DNA of 64,000 bases from Flaccisagitta enflata (GCA_965153355.1 OZ231128.1:42842001-42906000), one strand, 5' to 3'. Counted from the stretch's first letter, positions 11,802 to 27,837 are shown. The notes: generated from the letters alone by a model not told the origin. Numbers and translations: made by a program.

Positions 11802-12255
11802 GGGCAGCGGCCCCGAAGGGGACGAAGTCCTGTAGAACACAGGGGGAATCTGTCCGTCCGTCCGTATATCCATCCCCCCCGCCCCATCCTCAGGGCTTTG
11901 TCTCCTTTGGGGCCTATTCTGACCCATATTCTGCCAAATAGCCAAAATCCAAGCAATATGGCCCAAATCCAAGCAAAATGGCCCAAATCTGGCCAGAAAA
12001 CCCCAATTCTAGCCCGGGTTACATTATTTTGGCCCCTTAGACCTATGTTTTGGCCCCTGATACCTAGATTTTACCAGATTTGGGCCATTTTGCTTTGATT
12101 TGGGCCATTATGCTTGGATTTGGGCCATTTTGCTCAGATTGGGGCCATATTGCTTGGATTTGGGCTATTTGGAAGAATATGGGTCAGAATAGGCCCAATA
12201 GTCGCAAAAGCGTTAGGTGGTCAGCGGTACCCGTGCCCTGCTTAAGTAGGTTGTG
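11802..12255 (+). mobile_element. Minisatellite-bearing hairpin element (E family), copy 3
   Basis: Starts GGGCAGCGGCCCCGAAGGGG, then GTCCGTCCGTCC and a different minisatellite (GGCCCAAATCCAAGCAATAT and its inverse GGATTTGGGCCATTTTGCT). It ends with AATAGTCGCAAAAGCGTTAGG and GTCAGCGGTACCCGTGCCCTG. The halves of the minisatellite are inverted relative to each other. Confidence 0.7.
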
Positions 12256-13204
<949 letters not shown>

Positions 13205-13407
13205 CAGCATCAAAGAGCACGCTATCTGGACAGACTTGTTTTTCCTGGAACTTGTAGTGTTGTCTCCGACCAAGAATCAGTATATTTAGAGCAATCATGA
13301 TCTGGCTAGCCTTTTCCACTCCAGATAGCGATTCCCAGATCCAGCATCAAGATATGGGGCCAGATTTGGGGCCCCTTTTAAGAAACGACATACCAGAAGT
13401 TGAGGGG

Positions 13408-14135
13408 GGAGCAGGGCAGCGGCCCCGAAGAGGTTGATGACCTATGCTTTCACACATATGGGAGTTTTCTCCTTCTCCTCCTCCTCCTCCTCCGTACCCC
13501 CCCTCAAATCCCAGTCTCGAGGCCCAAATTCCAGTCTCGAGGCTCAAATCCCAGTCTTGAGGCCCAAATCCAAGCCCCAAGGCCCAAATCCTAGCCTCCA
13601 GGCCCAAATCCTAGCCTGGAGGCTGAGATTTGGGCCTTGAGGCTGGGAACTGGGTCTCTTAGCTGGGATTTGGACCTTGAGGCTGAGATTTTGGCCTCAA
13701 GGCTGGAATCTGGGCCTCCAGGCTAGAATTTGGGCCTAGAGGCTAGGATTTGGGCCTCGGGGCTTGGATTTGGGCCTCAAGACTGGGATTTGAGCCTCGA
13801 GACTGGAATTTGGGCCTCAAGACTGGGAGGGGGGGTACGAAGGAGGAGAAGAAGAAGGAGAAGGAGAAAACTCCCCATACGTGTGAAAGCATAGGTCATC
13901 GACCCCTTTGGGGCCGCTGCCCAAAAGGAGACGAAGCCCTGAGGATGGGGCAGGGGGGGACGAACGGACGGATGGATGGACGGACGGACGGACAGATAGA
14001 TTCCCCCTATGTTCTACAGGACTTCGTCCCCTTCGGGGCCGCTGCCCTGCTCCCTCTCAACTTAAATCACACACTACTCAAGCAGGGCACGGGTACCGCT
14101 GACCACTTACTGCCTTTGGGCTGCTATTCTATCGT
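13408..14135. mobile_element. Minisatellite-bearing hairpin element (E family), copy 4, compound
   Basis: GGGCAGCGGCCCCGAAGAGG starts the block. It has an inverted minisatellite (CAGTCTCGAGGCCCAAATC, then GGATTTGGGCCTCGAGGCT), a GACGGACGGATGG run, and inverted ends (GGGGCCGCTGCCC at 13909-13921 and 14036-14048). The tail is GGGTACCGCTGACCACTTACTGC. Two elements appear fused or nested. Confidence 0.7.
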
Positions 14136-14810
14136 ATCTATTCTTGTATTTGTATACAGAATGGGTGTTTGCAGGTTAGTTTTGCTTATCATACATACAT
14201 ACTTTACAGTGTATAAACATAGACAAAAAAATAAAAATCAGAAGGATAATGAACTTAGGCCTGTAATTCTGGACACATTTTTAATCCGGGATATTCGATG
14301 CAAATCAAAATTTGTATTCACATTTACGAGAATCATTTCAGAAACAAAGATCTTCTTTGATGTAAAATCTCGCAACAGCAATTTCATTCGTCGACTGTTG
14401 ATTAAGAGTAAAAAAATATCCAAATCTAGTTTTAACGGATGGTTCTTTTTTATCTTGTTTTTCTTTTTCCAATCATTTCTTATATTTTCGTTGTAAAAGA
14501 TAGAAAAAATGATGAAGATCCCGCCGTACACAGTTTTAAGCATTATGTTTCTGCACATCATTTTGGAGGGTCGTTTTCAACAATTGTTTGAGATATATCC
14601 AACAAGCGAGAATGCAACCAGCAATTGGGGAAAAAAAGCAACGATCAATTAATGGCGTGTTTTTATTTCTTCTTTTTTTCCTTTTTTTTTTCAAATTTCG
14701 CAAAAAAGTAAAGGATCAACTTAAGAATAAAAAACAGTAATAAGAAGAGGAAAAAAAAGAAAAAACAAGGCCATGGTAGCCACTAAAAGTTGGGCCTTGG
14801 ATCGAATTAC
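14136..14810. other. No recognisable gene
   Basis: Contains two overlapping open frames of about 100 residues on opposite strands (14238-14561), rich in Ile, Lys and Phe. Neither has convincing splice boundaries or known motifs, so both are treated as AT-rich chance frames. Confidence 0.4.
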
Positions 14811-15089
14811 CTTCCGAGCAAAAATCCTCAGTGGCTGAGGAGGATGTTGAAGAGAAGGAAGAGGAGGAGGAGGAGGAGGAGGAGGCGCGTGAGGAGGGTG
14901 AAGAGAAAGGAGATCGTACACCTCTTCCACCCACGCCCCCTGCCAAAGGTGATGATGTTGGGGGTGGCAGGTGGTTTGTCGACGGTTTGTCAGAAGGTGA
15001 AAATGAGGATAATGGAGTTGATGGTGGTGGCGGTTGTTGTTGTTGTTGTTGTTGTTGTTGTTGATCATGTCTATTCGGAAACGGGTCAC
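14811..15089 (-). CDS. Candidate exon: Gln/Asn-, Pro- and Ser-rich segment (possible 3' exon of the polyQ gene)
   Basis: On the minus strand an acceptor (TTTTTATGCCAG before 15089) and a donor (CGGAAG followed by GTAATTCG) enclose 279 nt, exactly 93 codons. Two frames are open. One (phase 1 in, phase 1 out) reads GDPFPNRHD, ten Gln, PPPPSTPLSS, then Ser/Pro-rich residues and a nine-Ser run ending SATEDFCSEG; its composition matches the upstream gene best. The other (phase 0) reads VTRFRIDMI, eleven Asn, then His/Pro-rich residues, and fits the phase-0 donor at 24329 directly. Which frame is used, and whether an unseen small exon lies between, cannot be decided from sequence. Assignment to the gene is inference. 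Confidence 0.4.
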
Positions 15090-15101
15090 CTGGCATAAAA
15101 A

Positions 15102-16136
<1,035 letters not shown>

Positions 16137-16218
16137 GCTTGGGTGCTTCACATAGCAAAAGTTTGGAGTATCCTCTCACCCTACTTAAGTAATATAAAAG
16201 AGCAAAAATCATGAAGAT

Positions 16219-16800
16219 GACCTTTTTTCTTTTTAGTTGCAGTCGCGCAACTCTATAAGAGGCTTTGTCTGTCCATCCGTCGGTCCGTCTGTTGGTCCAT
16301 TGGTCCGTAGAGGTGATCGAGTTGAAAAGTGGGAAAACGCGCATTTTAGAAGCTTTCTGTATATTGGGGGGGTCGGTAACAACAAACTTTGGAAATGCCA
16401 GTCGGACATATGACCAAAGTGTGCACAAAAACGATATATAAACACATGTGAAAAGAAAAAGGAGTCACACCATATCATTTACAGTCGTGCCACACCCCTT
16501 ATTTACATTGTAATGAATAGGGAGAAGAGGAGGAAGAGGAAGCTCCTATACTTTACTATGGGAAAGGTAGGGTTGGCACGACTATAAATGATAAAATCTC
16601 ATGAACTTTTCCTTCTAGTTCTCAGGTTGTTTTGTGATTGCGCATGGTCTGGTGATATGTCCGATTGGCATTTTCAAAGTAGGTTGATACCGACCCCCCC
16701 TGTATATGTGTCTGTGTTAGAAAGGGGTTGGGTGGAGCGTTGGGTGTGAGATGGGGGTTGGCTGCCCCTGCCCACCCGTCCGCAATGATTTGTGACCGCG
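16219..16800 (+). mobile_element. H-family element split by a foldback
   Basis: Starts with the hairpin AGTTGCAGTCGCGCAACT and CTCTATAAGAGGCTTTGTC, with a GTCC/GTTG microsatellite and GGTGATCGAGTTGAAAAGTG. The distal part CCCCTGCCCACCCGTCCGCAA and the end TTGTGACCGCGCGTCA reappear at 16763-16806 after an inserted segment. Confidence 0.65.
16358..16715. mobile_element. Foldback inserted in the H element, with a smaller inverted-repeat unit inside
   Basis: Outer arms (TGTATATTGGGGGGGTCGGT and ACCGACCCCCCCTGTATAT) are inverted, about 55 bp each. Inside, ATTTACAGTCGTGCCACACC (about 16478) and GGTTGGCACGACTATAAAT (about 16570) form a second, shorter inverted pair. Confidence 0.6.
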
Positions 16801-17193
16801 CGTCATTTGTTTTAAAATTTCTCTAACTTTTATTTTTGTTTTGGCCTTAAAGTTATTACAGAAATCCTAGAACTCAGCGAAATCCTCTGCAGTTTTTTTA
16901 CTTAAACAGTAAAAGGACAATTATTTGTTTTAAAAAATCATGGTATTTGTGAGAATAGACTGAAATATCAGAACATTAACTGTGAAAGAGCTTACTTAAA
17001 AAGCAGATTAATAATTTTGTAAAGAGAAAAAATTAGTAATAATTATTTCAAAGATTGTCAGCATATTGATTTATCCAATTGCATTATGCAAATTAGGTTT
17101 TCAAAATGAATTTGCTAAAAAACGGAAGATAAACAATTTTCAATAAAAAAAATAGTGAGGGTTTTAAAATTGACCACTTCATATCAAGTAATA

Positions 17194-17811
17194 GTCGCAA
17201 AAGCGTTAGATGGTCAGCGGTACCCGTTGCCCCTAAGTGAAGTGTATGAGGGTTTGAGGTGGTGAGAGGGGCAGCGGCCCCGAAGGAGCCGATGACCTAT
17301 GCTGTTTTTATTTGAGCCTGGAGGCTGGAATTGGGGCCTTGAAGCGGGGATTTGAGCTCAAAGGCGGGGATTTGAGCCTCATGGCTGAGATTTGAACCTC
17401 AAGACTGAGATTTGAGCCTCAAGATTGGGATTTGAGCCTCAAGGCTGGGATTTGGGCCTTGAGGCTAGGATTTGGGCATTGAGGCTAGGATTTGGGCATT
17501 GAGGCTGGGATTTGGGCTTTGAGGCTGGGATTTGGGCCCCGAGGCTGAGATTTGGCAAATGAGGCTGAGATTTGGGCCTCGAGGTTAAGACTTGGGCCTC
17601 AAGGCTGGGATTTGGGCCTCAAGACTTGGATTTGGGCCTTTAGGCTTAGATTTGGGTTTTGAGGCTAAGATTTAGGCCTCCAGGCTGGAATTTGGGTCTC
17701 AAGTCTGAAAGCGGGGGGGGGGTACGAAGAAGGAGAAGGAGGAGAAGGATAAATTTCTCCTGTGTGAAAGCATAGGTCATCGGCCTCTTCGGGGCCGCTG
17801 CCCAAAAAGGA
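17194..17811. mobile_element. Minisatellite-bearing hairpin element (E family), copy 5
   Basis: Begins AATAGTCGCAAAAGCGTTAG and GTCAGCGGTACCCGT, then GGGGCAGCGGCCCCGAAGG. It has about 20 copies of a GGATTTGGGCCTCAAGGCT minisatellite and ends with the inverse GGGGCCGCTGCCC. Non-coding. Confidence 0.75.
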
Positions 17812-17856
17812 TGAACAGAAATATCCAACTTTTGCTATGTGAAGCACCCAAGCCCT

Positions 17857-18950
17857 AATTAAGCGATACACTTAGAGATGGACTTTTCAAATTCGCAGCA
17901 ACTTGTTTTTAAAGTTAGTAAGAATTAGTAGAGAAGATTATCATTAAGGAGTCAGACACTTATAATTTCTAATCGTTTTTTTAGATTTAATTTTTTGCAA
18001 AATTAACAAATCTGTTAATTTTTTGCAAAATTAACAAATCCGTTAATGCACTTACTTTTTCCCCATAACCCACTAGCATCAGAAAAAAACATCAACTTCT
18101 TTTTGATGAATAAAAACTTGCTTTCTGTGAAAACATTGTTTTAACAAACTTGGAAGTTTATAAACATAAGCAAATAAATAACTTTTGAATATTTTTTTGA
18201 TAATTAAGCATATTAGTTAATCTGTAGAATAATATCTACATCATAAATTTTTAGTTCATCTCAAGATGTTTTGTTTATGATATTTCCAACGCTCAGTGGG
18301 CTGCGTCGATCCTGGTTGTGGTTGTTCGAGTGAAATTGTTATACATGAAGGCAACGACGATTGACTAAGCATTGTTGCGGGGGATTTTTTTGACACATAT
18401 CGATTTTTTCTTTGAACTTCAGAAAAAATAAAAGATGAACTACCGAAATCATAAAAGAGAAAAAAAATACGAAGTTGAAAGAATTTCCCATTTTGTTGTT
18501 GTCACAAACGTCTAAACCCATATAGTTGTGAAATTGATTGAAAGCCCTGACACGTGAGGGCTACGACGGGTTGTTATTAACCCTTGGTTATAAAAAAGTA
18601 GAAGCTCAGTAATTTGTTTATTTTTGTTTTCACAATTTATAACAGGGCTTACAATGAGTTGCATAAACAAGACCGGATACACGGCTACCCTGACTAGCCT
18701 CAGTCCTATGTAAGGGCCGATATAATAATTAAAGCGTCATATACTAGACCGAAAAGAAATTTGTGTTTTTGGTAGTACTAAAATGACATTTTGAAATATT
18801 TCATTAAATATGACAAAGTACTTTTTACCCCTGCATAGTATAGTAGAAATATCATCCTTCGTATCACTTAAGCTCGGCTTTTCTCTAGCTGTGTAAATGT
18901 AGTTTTAAGTTCAACTTACTGATCTCTTTTGACATGTCTGCCCCAGTTTA
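17857..18950. other. No gene; small tandem duplication at 17985-18050
   Basis: A ~29-bp unit containing TTTTTTGCAAAATTAACAAA is present twice. H-family fragments lie at 18668-18700 (AACAAGACCGGATACACGGC). Otherwise AT-rich sequence. Confidence 0.5.
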
Positions 18951-19509
18951 AGTCACAGTGCACACGAAGGCAAAATTAGACCACTATACATATTCATAGC
19001 CTGCTCTATTTTTAGATTACAAAAAAAAGTATATTTGTTTTTTTAGTTTTATTTATTTCAAACACAATGCTTGAAATTAAAAACAAACTAAGATACTAGA
19101 TATTACATTGATGAGAGACAGAAACAATTACTCATTTGCATGAATTCTTTGAAAATACAGTTGCAAGAATTTAAGAAGCAGTTGGGTGAAATTCTTAGAC
19201 TGTCTCCAGAGATGCAAATTTTTGCATTTTTACAAATATAGCCTTATTTATTTAGGTTTTTAGAATGAGGCTATGTTTTTAGAAAAGCAAATTTGTCAAA
19301 TTAGAAGCCGGCTTAGAATTTCACCCAAAACAACTCAGATTGCAAAATCAAATTTTCTTTATAACTCAGTAATTTTAGCATCATTTATCTCCATTTTTAG
19401 ATGCGTCCTCGCATCTCTATAAGAAGCTCTGTCCCTACAAAGGAAGGAAGGAAGATCCGTAACGTGAAAATTTCTTAACGCGCTTTTTAAGGTTTTCTCT
19501 TCATTTTTC

Positions 19510-19795
19510 TTCATGTCTCTTTGTATCTCCTATATCTCTCATATCTCTTATACTTCTTATGTCACTTTTGTCTCTTTTTTTTCTCTTTTGTCTCTTTTGT
19601 CTCTTTTGTCTCTTTTGTCTCTTATGTCTCTTATGTCTCTTAATTCAATTATGTCTCTTATTTGTCTTGCCTTTTATGTCTCTTGTGTCTCTCAAGTCTA
19701 CCTGTCTCTTCATGTCACCTCTTGTCTCTCATGTCTACTCATGTTTCTTCACGTCTCTTCATGTCTCTCCATGTCCCTTCATGTCTCTTTGTGAG
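19510..19795. repeat. TCTCTTATGTC-type short tandem repeat
   Basis: Irregular 8-10 bp units (TGTCTCTT and ATGTCTCT). The leucine/serine/cysteine-rich frames over it are translations of the repeat. Confidence 0.85.
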
Positions 19796-20055
19796 GACAA
19801 GGCGTAGGGGGTGGAGAGGCTTGGGGGGGAGGCGTTGGAGAGATCATCAACCTTAGCTAAAAACCAACTGGTTATCTCAAGTTTCGTTTCCCTAAAATGT
19901 CTTCACATAAGTTTCGACTTTGACTCTGCTGAATGTAGTTGCCGACATGTCATTTCCATTTCGTTTCTGCATTGTGCAGCAGACTAAATGATGAGCTTTT
20001 TGAGAATTGATTACTTCTGACTCGGATACTTCTGGCGGATTAACATTAGATGAGG

Positions 20056-20156
20056 GAATGAATGAATGAACGAATGAATGAATGAATGAATGAAGGAATA
20101 AAGGAATGAAGGAATGAATGAATGAATGAATGAATGAATGAATGAATGAATGAATT
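20056..20156. repeat. (GAAT)n microsatellite
   Basis: About 25 GAAT units with a few GGAAT interruptions. A longer array of the same unit lies at 45934-46078. Confidence 0.95.
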
Positions 20157-20382
20157 ACTACGTTGAGTTTTTAAATCATTATGGTCAAATCTTTTCTTCT
20201 GAGAAATGATCTTTTCCGTCCTCAAAGTATCATGAAATAAGTATGTTCAACAAAGGAAAACTAGGCTAAGTAAGTAAGCCTACATGTGCGCTGTTTGGAT
20301 GGTCAAAAGAATGTGTTGCCAGCCGACCATCCAACCAACCCACCAGTCAACTAACTGATGGACACAGCCTCTAATATACAGG

Positions 20383-20594
20383 AACAAGGCCGGATAAACG
20401 GCTACCCCAGTCGCGTGCGGGTGGGCAGGAGCTGTATTTGAGGTCACCAGATCATTTAGGCAGGAGCAGTGAGACCAAAGACCACAAAAAAACAAAAAAA
20501 GTAAAGTGTGACGGACGGACGGACGGATGGACAGACAGACCGACCAACGGACCGACAGAGCGGGTTGTAGAGTCGCGTAGCACGCGACTAAAAA
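20383..20594 (-). mobile_element. Full-length H-family element
   Basis: Runs from AACAAGGCCGGATAAACGGC through GTGCGGGTGGGCAGGAGC and a GACGGACGGATGGACAGAC run to the perfect hairpin AGTCGCGTAGCACGCGACT (20571-20589) plus AAAAA. It is closely similar to the copy at 8785-9018, including GAGGTCAC and GGCAGGAGCAGTGAG. Confidence 0.85.
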
Positions 20595-20657
20595 TGTATG
20601 TTTAGGTTGCAATCAATTACGCTCGTTTTTGAACAAGAATCGATGGTAATCCAGAAT

Positions 20658-20659
<2 letters not shown>

Positions 20660-20712
<53 letters not shown>

Positions 20713-20730
20713 TGTCTGTCTGTCTGTCTC
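20660..20730. repeat. (GA)n with GTCT tail
   Basis: GA run at 20660-20710 followed by GTCTGTCTGTCTGTCT. Confidence 0.9.
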
Positions 20731-21082
20731 TGTCCATAAGTTTTGACCATGATGTTGAATGATCGTCACCATGGGGTGTGACTGTCGATTCCGACAGTCA
20801 CGACATAAGTTATCTCAACTCTAGTCGGGAGGCGTAGGGGGGGGGGAGGCGTGGAAGGGGAGGGGGTATGGGGGGAGAGCAAGGAGGGGGGTGAGGGAGA
20901 AATCAGTTAATATTTTTCTCTTTATCTCAGTATCTTTATATCTTCATATCTTATATATCTTATATCTTTATATTTTTATGTCTTGGTATCTTCATATCGT
21001 AATAATTTGTATCAAATTTAAAGAGGACACATCTATTGGACATCTCTTGGCCTTGTTCTTATATTCAAGTCAGATATCAATT

Positions 21083-21502
21083 ACACTCTTTTTTTTTATA
21101 AGAACGTCATTTTTTTTTTCGAAGGCTTCATGTTCTTATTTTCAAGGCCGAATAAAGCCTTCAACGTTCTTAGAGTGTTCTTAATTTTATAAACTATGTA
21201 AACTATTAAAAACCTTATAATATACTATTACTAAATTATATTAAATATGTTTTTATTGAATACTGTTAAAAGGAATGCTAATCATTAAAGTTTTAGAATA
21301 TTTATTTGAAGATGTTAAAATATTAATTTAATTATTCTAAAATTTCAAGTGTTTTTCAATGTTTTTTTGCATATTATTGTAAGCAAAATTTTTTCCTCAA
21401 GATTTGAAGCCTTTGTATGTTCTTAAGATGTTCTTTATTTTGGAGCAATTCGAAGCCTTGATGTTCTTATAAACTAAGTTCTTATAAAAAAAAAGAGTGT
21501 AT
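21083..21502. mobile_element. Foldback element with ACACTCTTTTTTTTTATAAG ends
   Basis: The left end ACACTCTTTTTTTTTATAAG is inverted at 21477-21500 (CTTATAAAAAAAAAGAGTGT). The GAAGGCTTCATGTTCTTAT segment is also inverted. A second copy of this family bounds 33317-34489. Confidence 0.65.
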
Positions 21503-22088
21503 CTTTCATCCAAAAATATAATTATTAGAAATGGAAAAAACTTATTTTTAGTTTAAAAAATAATTATTTGATGATACTTGAATTTATCCATAAGATGTGT
21601 TGACTCAATAAATTATGTCTTCGTTTGCACTGTGACTTAACATTACATCATGCTCAAGCCGTGTTTCGTCTGAAGTGAATCCCAATTTTCTGTGATCAAA
21701 AATAATCAAAAATCTTTTTTATCAAAAATAATTCATACCTGTATCGTGTTCTCTTCGATGTTTTCTTTCCTCCTTTTCTACTATGGCACCCCCCGCGAGC
21801 CCAATTGCATCAAGTTCAACCCCCGCGGGATCTCGTGCATCTCGACCAACCCCCAAGGCGAAGCAACTCTGTTCTTTGCGGAAACTCTCCTGAACAGAAT
21901 AAAAAACAATTTCTTCTAGTTATGCGCACATGTACAATCAGCAATTTGAGTCCCAAGGGTCAAATATCTTTGTTATATAACAAAAGAGGCTTCAACTCTT
22001 CATAGACTGCTTACACAATACTCTTTCATCCCCTCTTTACCTGTCTTTCTGTGTATTTTTTCGATCTCCGTTTCTCTGTCTTGCCATG

Positions 22089-22105
22089 CATCTCTCTCTT
22101 TCTCT

Positions 22106-22183
<78 letters not shown>

Positions 22184-22229
22184 GCTCTCGCTCTCGCTCT
22201 CGCTCTCGCTCTCGCTCTCGCTCTCTCTC

Positions 22230-22312
<83 letters not shown>
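22089..22312. repeat. (TC)n microsatellite with a CTCTCG block
   Basis: Long TC run with TCTTTC variants at the left and a CTCTCG hexamer block at about 22181-22222. All long frames over it are artefacts. Confidence 0.95.
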
Positions 22313-22314
<2 letters not shown>

Positions 22315-22499
22315 TTGAAGCACGCGCAATCACTCTCTTCCATCTCAAAATCCAACGAAACCACGAAGATCTCAATTACAGAACAAAAAATCTGAACAGT
22401 ATCTGGGTCCGCTACGGAGGGGGGTTAAAGATCACCAATTCCATAAGATCGCTATGACCAAAAGATCGCTAACCCTGTAAGTTCCCTAAAACTATAAGT

Positions 22500-23340
22500 C
22501 TTTACATTTAAAGCCTCCATACAAAGTTTCATGCAAATCCGTTGAAAAATAGCAAAGTTATGCACATTTTTCACTCTTAGGCTAGTAGGGTGGTTGGGTG
22601 GTAGGCTGGTTTGGTTTAATAGTGTGCATATGTTGAGTTTTTCCATTTAGAGACCCCATGCCAAGTTTCAACCAAATTGGTTGAAAAATGTCCAATTTAT
22701 GCAAGTTTTTCACTTTTAGGCCGGTAAGCTGGTTGGCCGGTTGGCCGGTTGGCCGGTTGGCACAGGACGGTTTGGCCGGTTATCATGCTCAAACATAAAT
22801 AAATCACATTCATGTGTTGAGTCCTTCCATTTAGAGACTCCATACTAAATTTTAACCAAATTGGTTGAAAAATGCCAAAGTTATACGCATTTTTCACTTT
22901 TAGGCTGGTAGGCTGGTTGGGTGGTAGGCTGGTTTGACAGGATAAATAGTGTGCATATGTTGAGTTCTTCCATTTAGAGACTCCATACCAAGTTTCAACC
23001 AAATCAGTTGAAAAATGACAAAGTTATGCAAGTTTTTCACTTTTAGGCGGGTTGGCTGGTTGGGTGGTAGGTCGGTTTGGCCGGTTAGCATGCTCAAATG
23101 CATATAAATCATATACATATGTTTAGGCCTTCCATTTAGAGACTCCACACCAAATTTCAGCTAAATTGGTTGAAAAATGCCAAAGTTATGCACGTTTTTC
23201 ACTTTTAGGCCGGTAGGCTGGTTGGGCCGGTTGGGTTGGTCGGATCACAAAAATCGGATAGGATGTAAAGCGCCTTACCCTAGTACAACTTCCCACCAAA
23301 TATGAACCAAATCGGTCAAAGCATAAAAAAGTTATCCATT
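22500..23340. repeat. Degenerate tandem array, unit ~143-183 bp
   Basis: The block CCATTTAGAGACTCCATACC, then AAGTTTCAACCAAATTGGTTG, AAAGTTATGCA, TTTTTCACTTTTAGGC and a GGTTGG microsatellite recurs at about 22640, 22825, 22968 and 23128, with a partial first copy at 22512 and a partial last copy at 23285. Spacing varies because the GGCTGGTTGG run varies. Non-coding. Confidence 0.8.
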
Positions 23341-23488
23341 TTTTAAAATCCGGGACGACGACGACAACGACGACAACGACAACGACAACGACGACGACAC
23401 CCACCCGCCTTGAATTATAGTCCGCGTCGGAATGATATTCCGTCGCGGACAAAAATTTGCAAATCTTCGCCCCTTCTTTACCCATACT

Positions 23489-23575
23489 TTTTAGATGCGT
23501 CCACGCATCTCTATAAGAGGCTTTGTCCGTCCGTCGGTTGGTCGGTCGGTCGGTCCGTGGTGATCGAGTTGAGAA
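23489..23575 (+). mobile_element. H-family fragment, GATGCG hairpin subtype
   Basis: The hairpin AGATGCGTCCACGCATCT is followed by CTATAAGAGGCTTTGTCC, GTCGGTTGGTCGGTCGG and GGTGATCGAGTTGAG. The distal half is missing. Confidence 0.7.
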
Positions 23576-23724
23576 TGATGAAAATGCATAGAATCTTGGA
23601 AATATCTCAGATTATTGCATCATTCCACAAGGTTGATGCAATATTGCATCATTCTTAATAAGCTAAGCCGCATGTGGACGCATCGTTGTACCCCCGGGGT
23701 ACTTGTTGTTTTCTTGTCTTTTCC

Positions 23725-23864
23725 TTCTTTCTTTCGTTCGTTGGTTCGTTCGTTCGTTGGTTCGTTCGTTCGTTCGTTCGTTCGTTCGTTTGTTCGTTCG
23801 TTCGTTCGTTCGTTCGTTCGTTCGTTCGTTCGTTTTTTCTTTCTTTCTTTCTTTCTTTCTTTCT

Positions 23865-23927
<63 letters not shown>

Positions 23928-24192
23928 TCTTCTCTTCTTTTCTTCTTTTCTTTCTTTTCTTCTTTTCTTTTTTTCTTTTCTTCTTTTTTTTTCTTTTTAT
24001 CTTTTCTTAATTTTTTTCTTTTCTTTCTTTTTCTTTTTCTTTTTTTTTTTTTTTTTTTTTTTTTTTTCTTTTCTTTTCTTTTCTTTTTCTTTTTTTTTCT
24101 TTTTCTTTTTCTTTTTTTCTTTTTCTTTCTTTCTTTTTTTTCTTCTTTTTTTTCTTTTTCTTTCTCATTTTTCTTTCTTTCTTTCTTTCTTC

Positions 24193-24267
<75 letters not shown>

Positions 24268-24275
24268 TTCTTTTT
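23725..24275. repeat. (GTTC)n, (TTTC)n, (TC)n and poly-T/C tract
   Basis: A 550-bp pyrimidine-rich tract: GTTC at 23735-23834, TTTC, TC at 23870-23918, a T-rich stretch, then TTTC at 24170-24268. It begins about 54 bp beyond the donor of the large minus-strand exon, inside its downstream intron. Confidence 0.9.
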
Positions 24276-24328
24276 TTGTATTTGTATTATTCTCATTACT
24301 TATTTTAAATTTTCGTTCTTTTCTTTAC

Positions 24329-26944
<2,616 letters not shown>

Positions 26945-27649
26945 CTGGAAAAAAAAGCGACATCATGCCTTCTATGAAAACTTTGCATCAAGTATAAAGT
27001 TGTTTATGATTAGTCATCTTCATGGGGAAGTACGCGCAATTTCTTTTCAGTCAGGCTCATTTGCATATTGCAGTACGAATACGCTTTCTGTTTCTATCTA
27101 ATTAAGTACGTGAGAAAGAGAAAAAGAGCTTTAACCACTAGGACTGTTTTAATTTTACTTAAAAATATTGCAGCTTCTTAATTAGGATTGATGCATCTGA
27201 AGTTTTACCATATTGCGGGTGATGGTAGTGCCACAAATTCATCGGCTCAGTCTGTATTTAAAAATTCTTTGAACATCTTCCATCGACAGAAATACAAATG
27301 CGCGTTCAACTTCTGGCCGAGTCACGGGAGCCGAGAGATCTGAATCTGTTTAGCTCCCGGCCATCATTGGGAGATGCAAATCGATCACTTGGCAAAATTA
27401 CTATAAGATAAAAGATATTCTTTTTGAAAGTGATAAGACTTTGAATGCTGAGTAATTGAAGAAATTCACACATTTTATCAAGATTCCGTTTATTGGAAAA
27501 AGTCGAGTTACGTATTTCGACTTTATGAAACGTAAGGGAGAAATAAAGTTTTCCATTTTGGGTTTGCGGCAATTTTAGCAAGTTGAGCCGTTTTTGGGCT
27601 GGGAGTAAACTTTTTTTTTTTATATTCATAGCTAAGAAAGAGCTAATTT

Positions 27650-27783
27650 TTAGGTGCGACAAAGCACCTCTATAACCGGCTGTGTCCGTTGGTCGGTCGG
27701 TTGATTAGTTGGTTGGTCTGTGGGGTAACGCATTCGTTCGACGATCCACACGTCGCACCTTACTGGCCTACTTGGCCTTGTTT
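27650..27783 (+). mobile_element. H-family element, GGTGC hairpin subtype
   Basis: The hairpin AGGTGCGACAAAGCACCT (27652-27669) is followed by CTATAACCGGCTGTGTCC, a GTTG/GTCG run, GTAACGCATTCGTTCGACG, and the end GGCCTACTTGGCCTTGTTTT. Sister copies lie at 57789 and 58972. Confidence 0.8.
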
Positions 27784-27837
27784 TCTTTCAAACGGCGCCA
27801 ACCAGAGGTCTTTACGATGAGTATTTTTGGTCGCTGA

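Larger units (their letters stand above)
16137..17856. mobile_element. DNA element (GGGTGCTTCACATAGC family) carrying nested insertions
   Basis: The left terminal repeat CTTGGGTGCTTCACATAGCA (16137-16160) and its inverse TGCTATGTGAAGCACCCAAG (17834-17853) bound a 1.7-kb unit. Its body is a copy of the sequence at 1-416. Inside lie an H-family element (16219-16800), which itself holds a foldback (16358-16715), and an E-family element (17194-17811). Removing the insertions would leave a unit of roughly 450 bp, matching the truncated copy at the window start. Confidence 0.65.
18951..21642. mobile_element. Possible 2.7-kb element with TAAGTCACAGTGCA ends
   Basis: TAAGTCACAGTGCACACGAAG at about 18951 is inverted at 21621-21641 (CTTCGTTTGCACTGTGACTTA). 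A related pair bounds 59091-59682. Between the ends are an inverted pair around 19190-19330 (GATGCAAATTTTTGCAT region), a TCTCTTNTG repeat (19513-19790), (GAAT)n, one H-family copy and a foldback. The distance is large, so this could be two independent ends. Confidence 0.4.

Noticed and set aside
14238-14561. Two ~100-residue frames on opposite strands
   Set aside because: AT-rich, no splice sites, no motif; neither strand is favoured.
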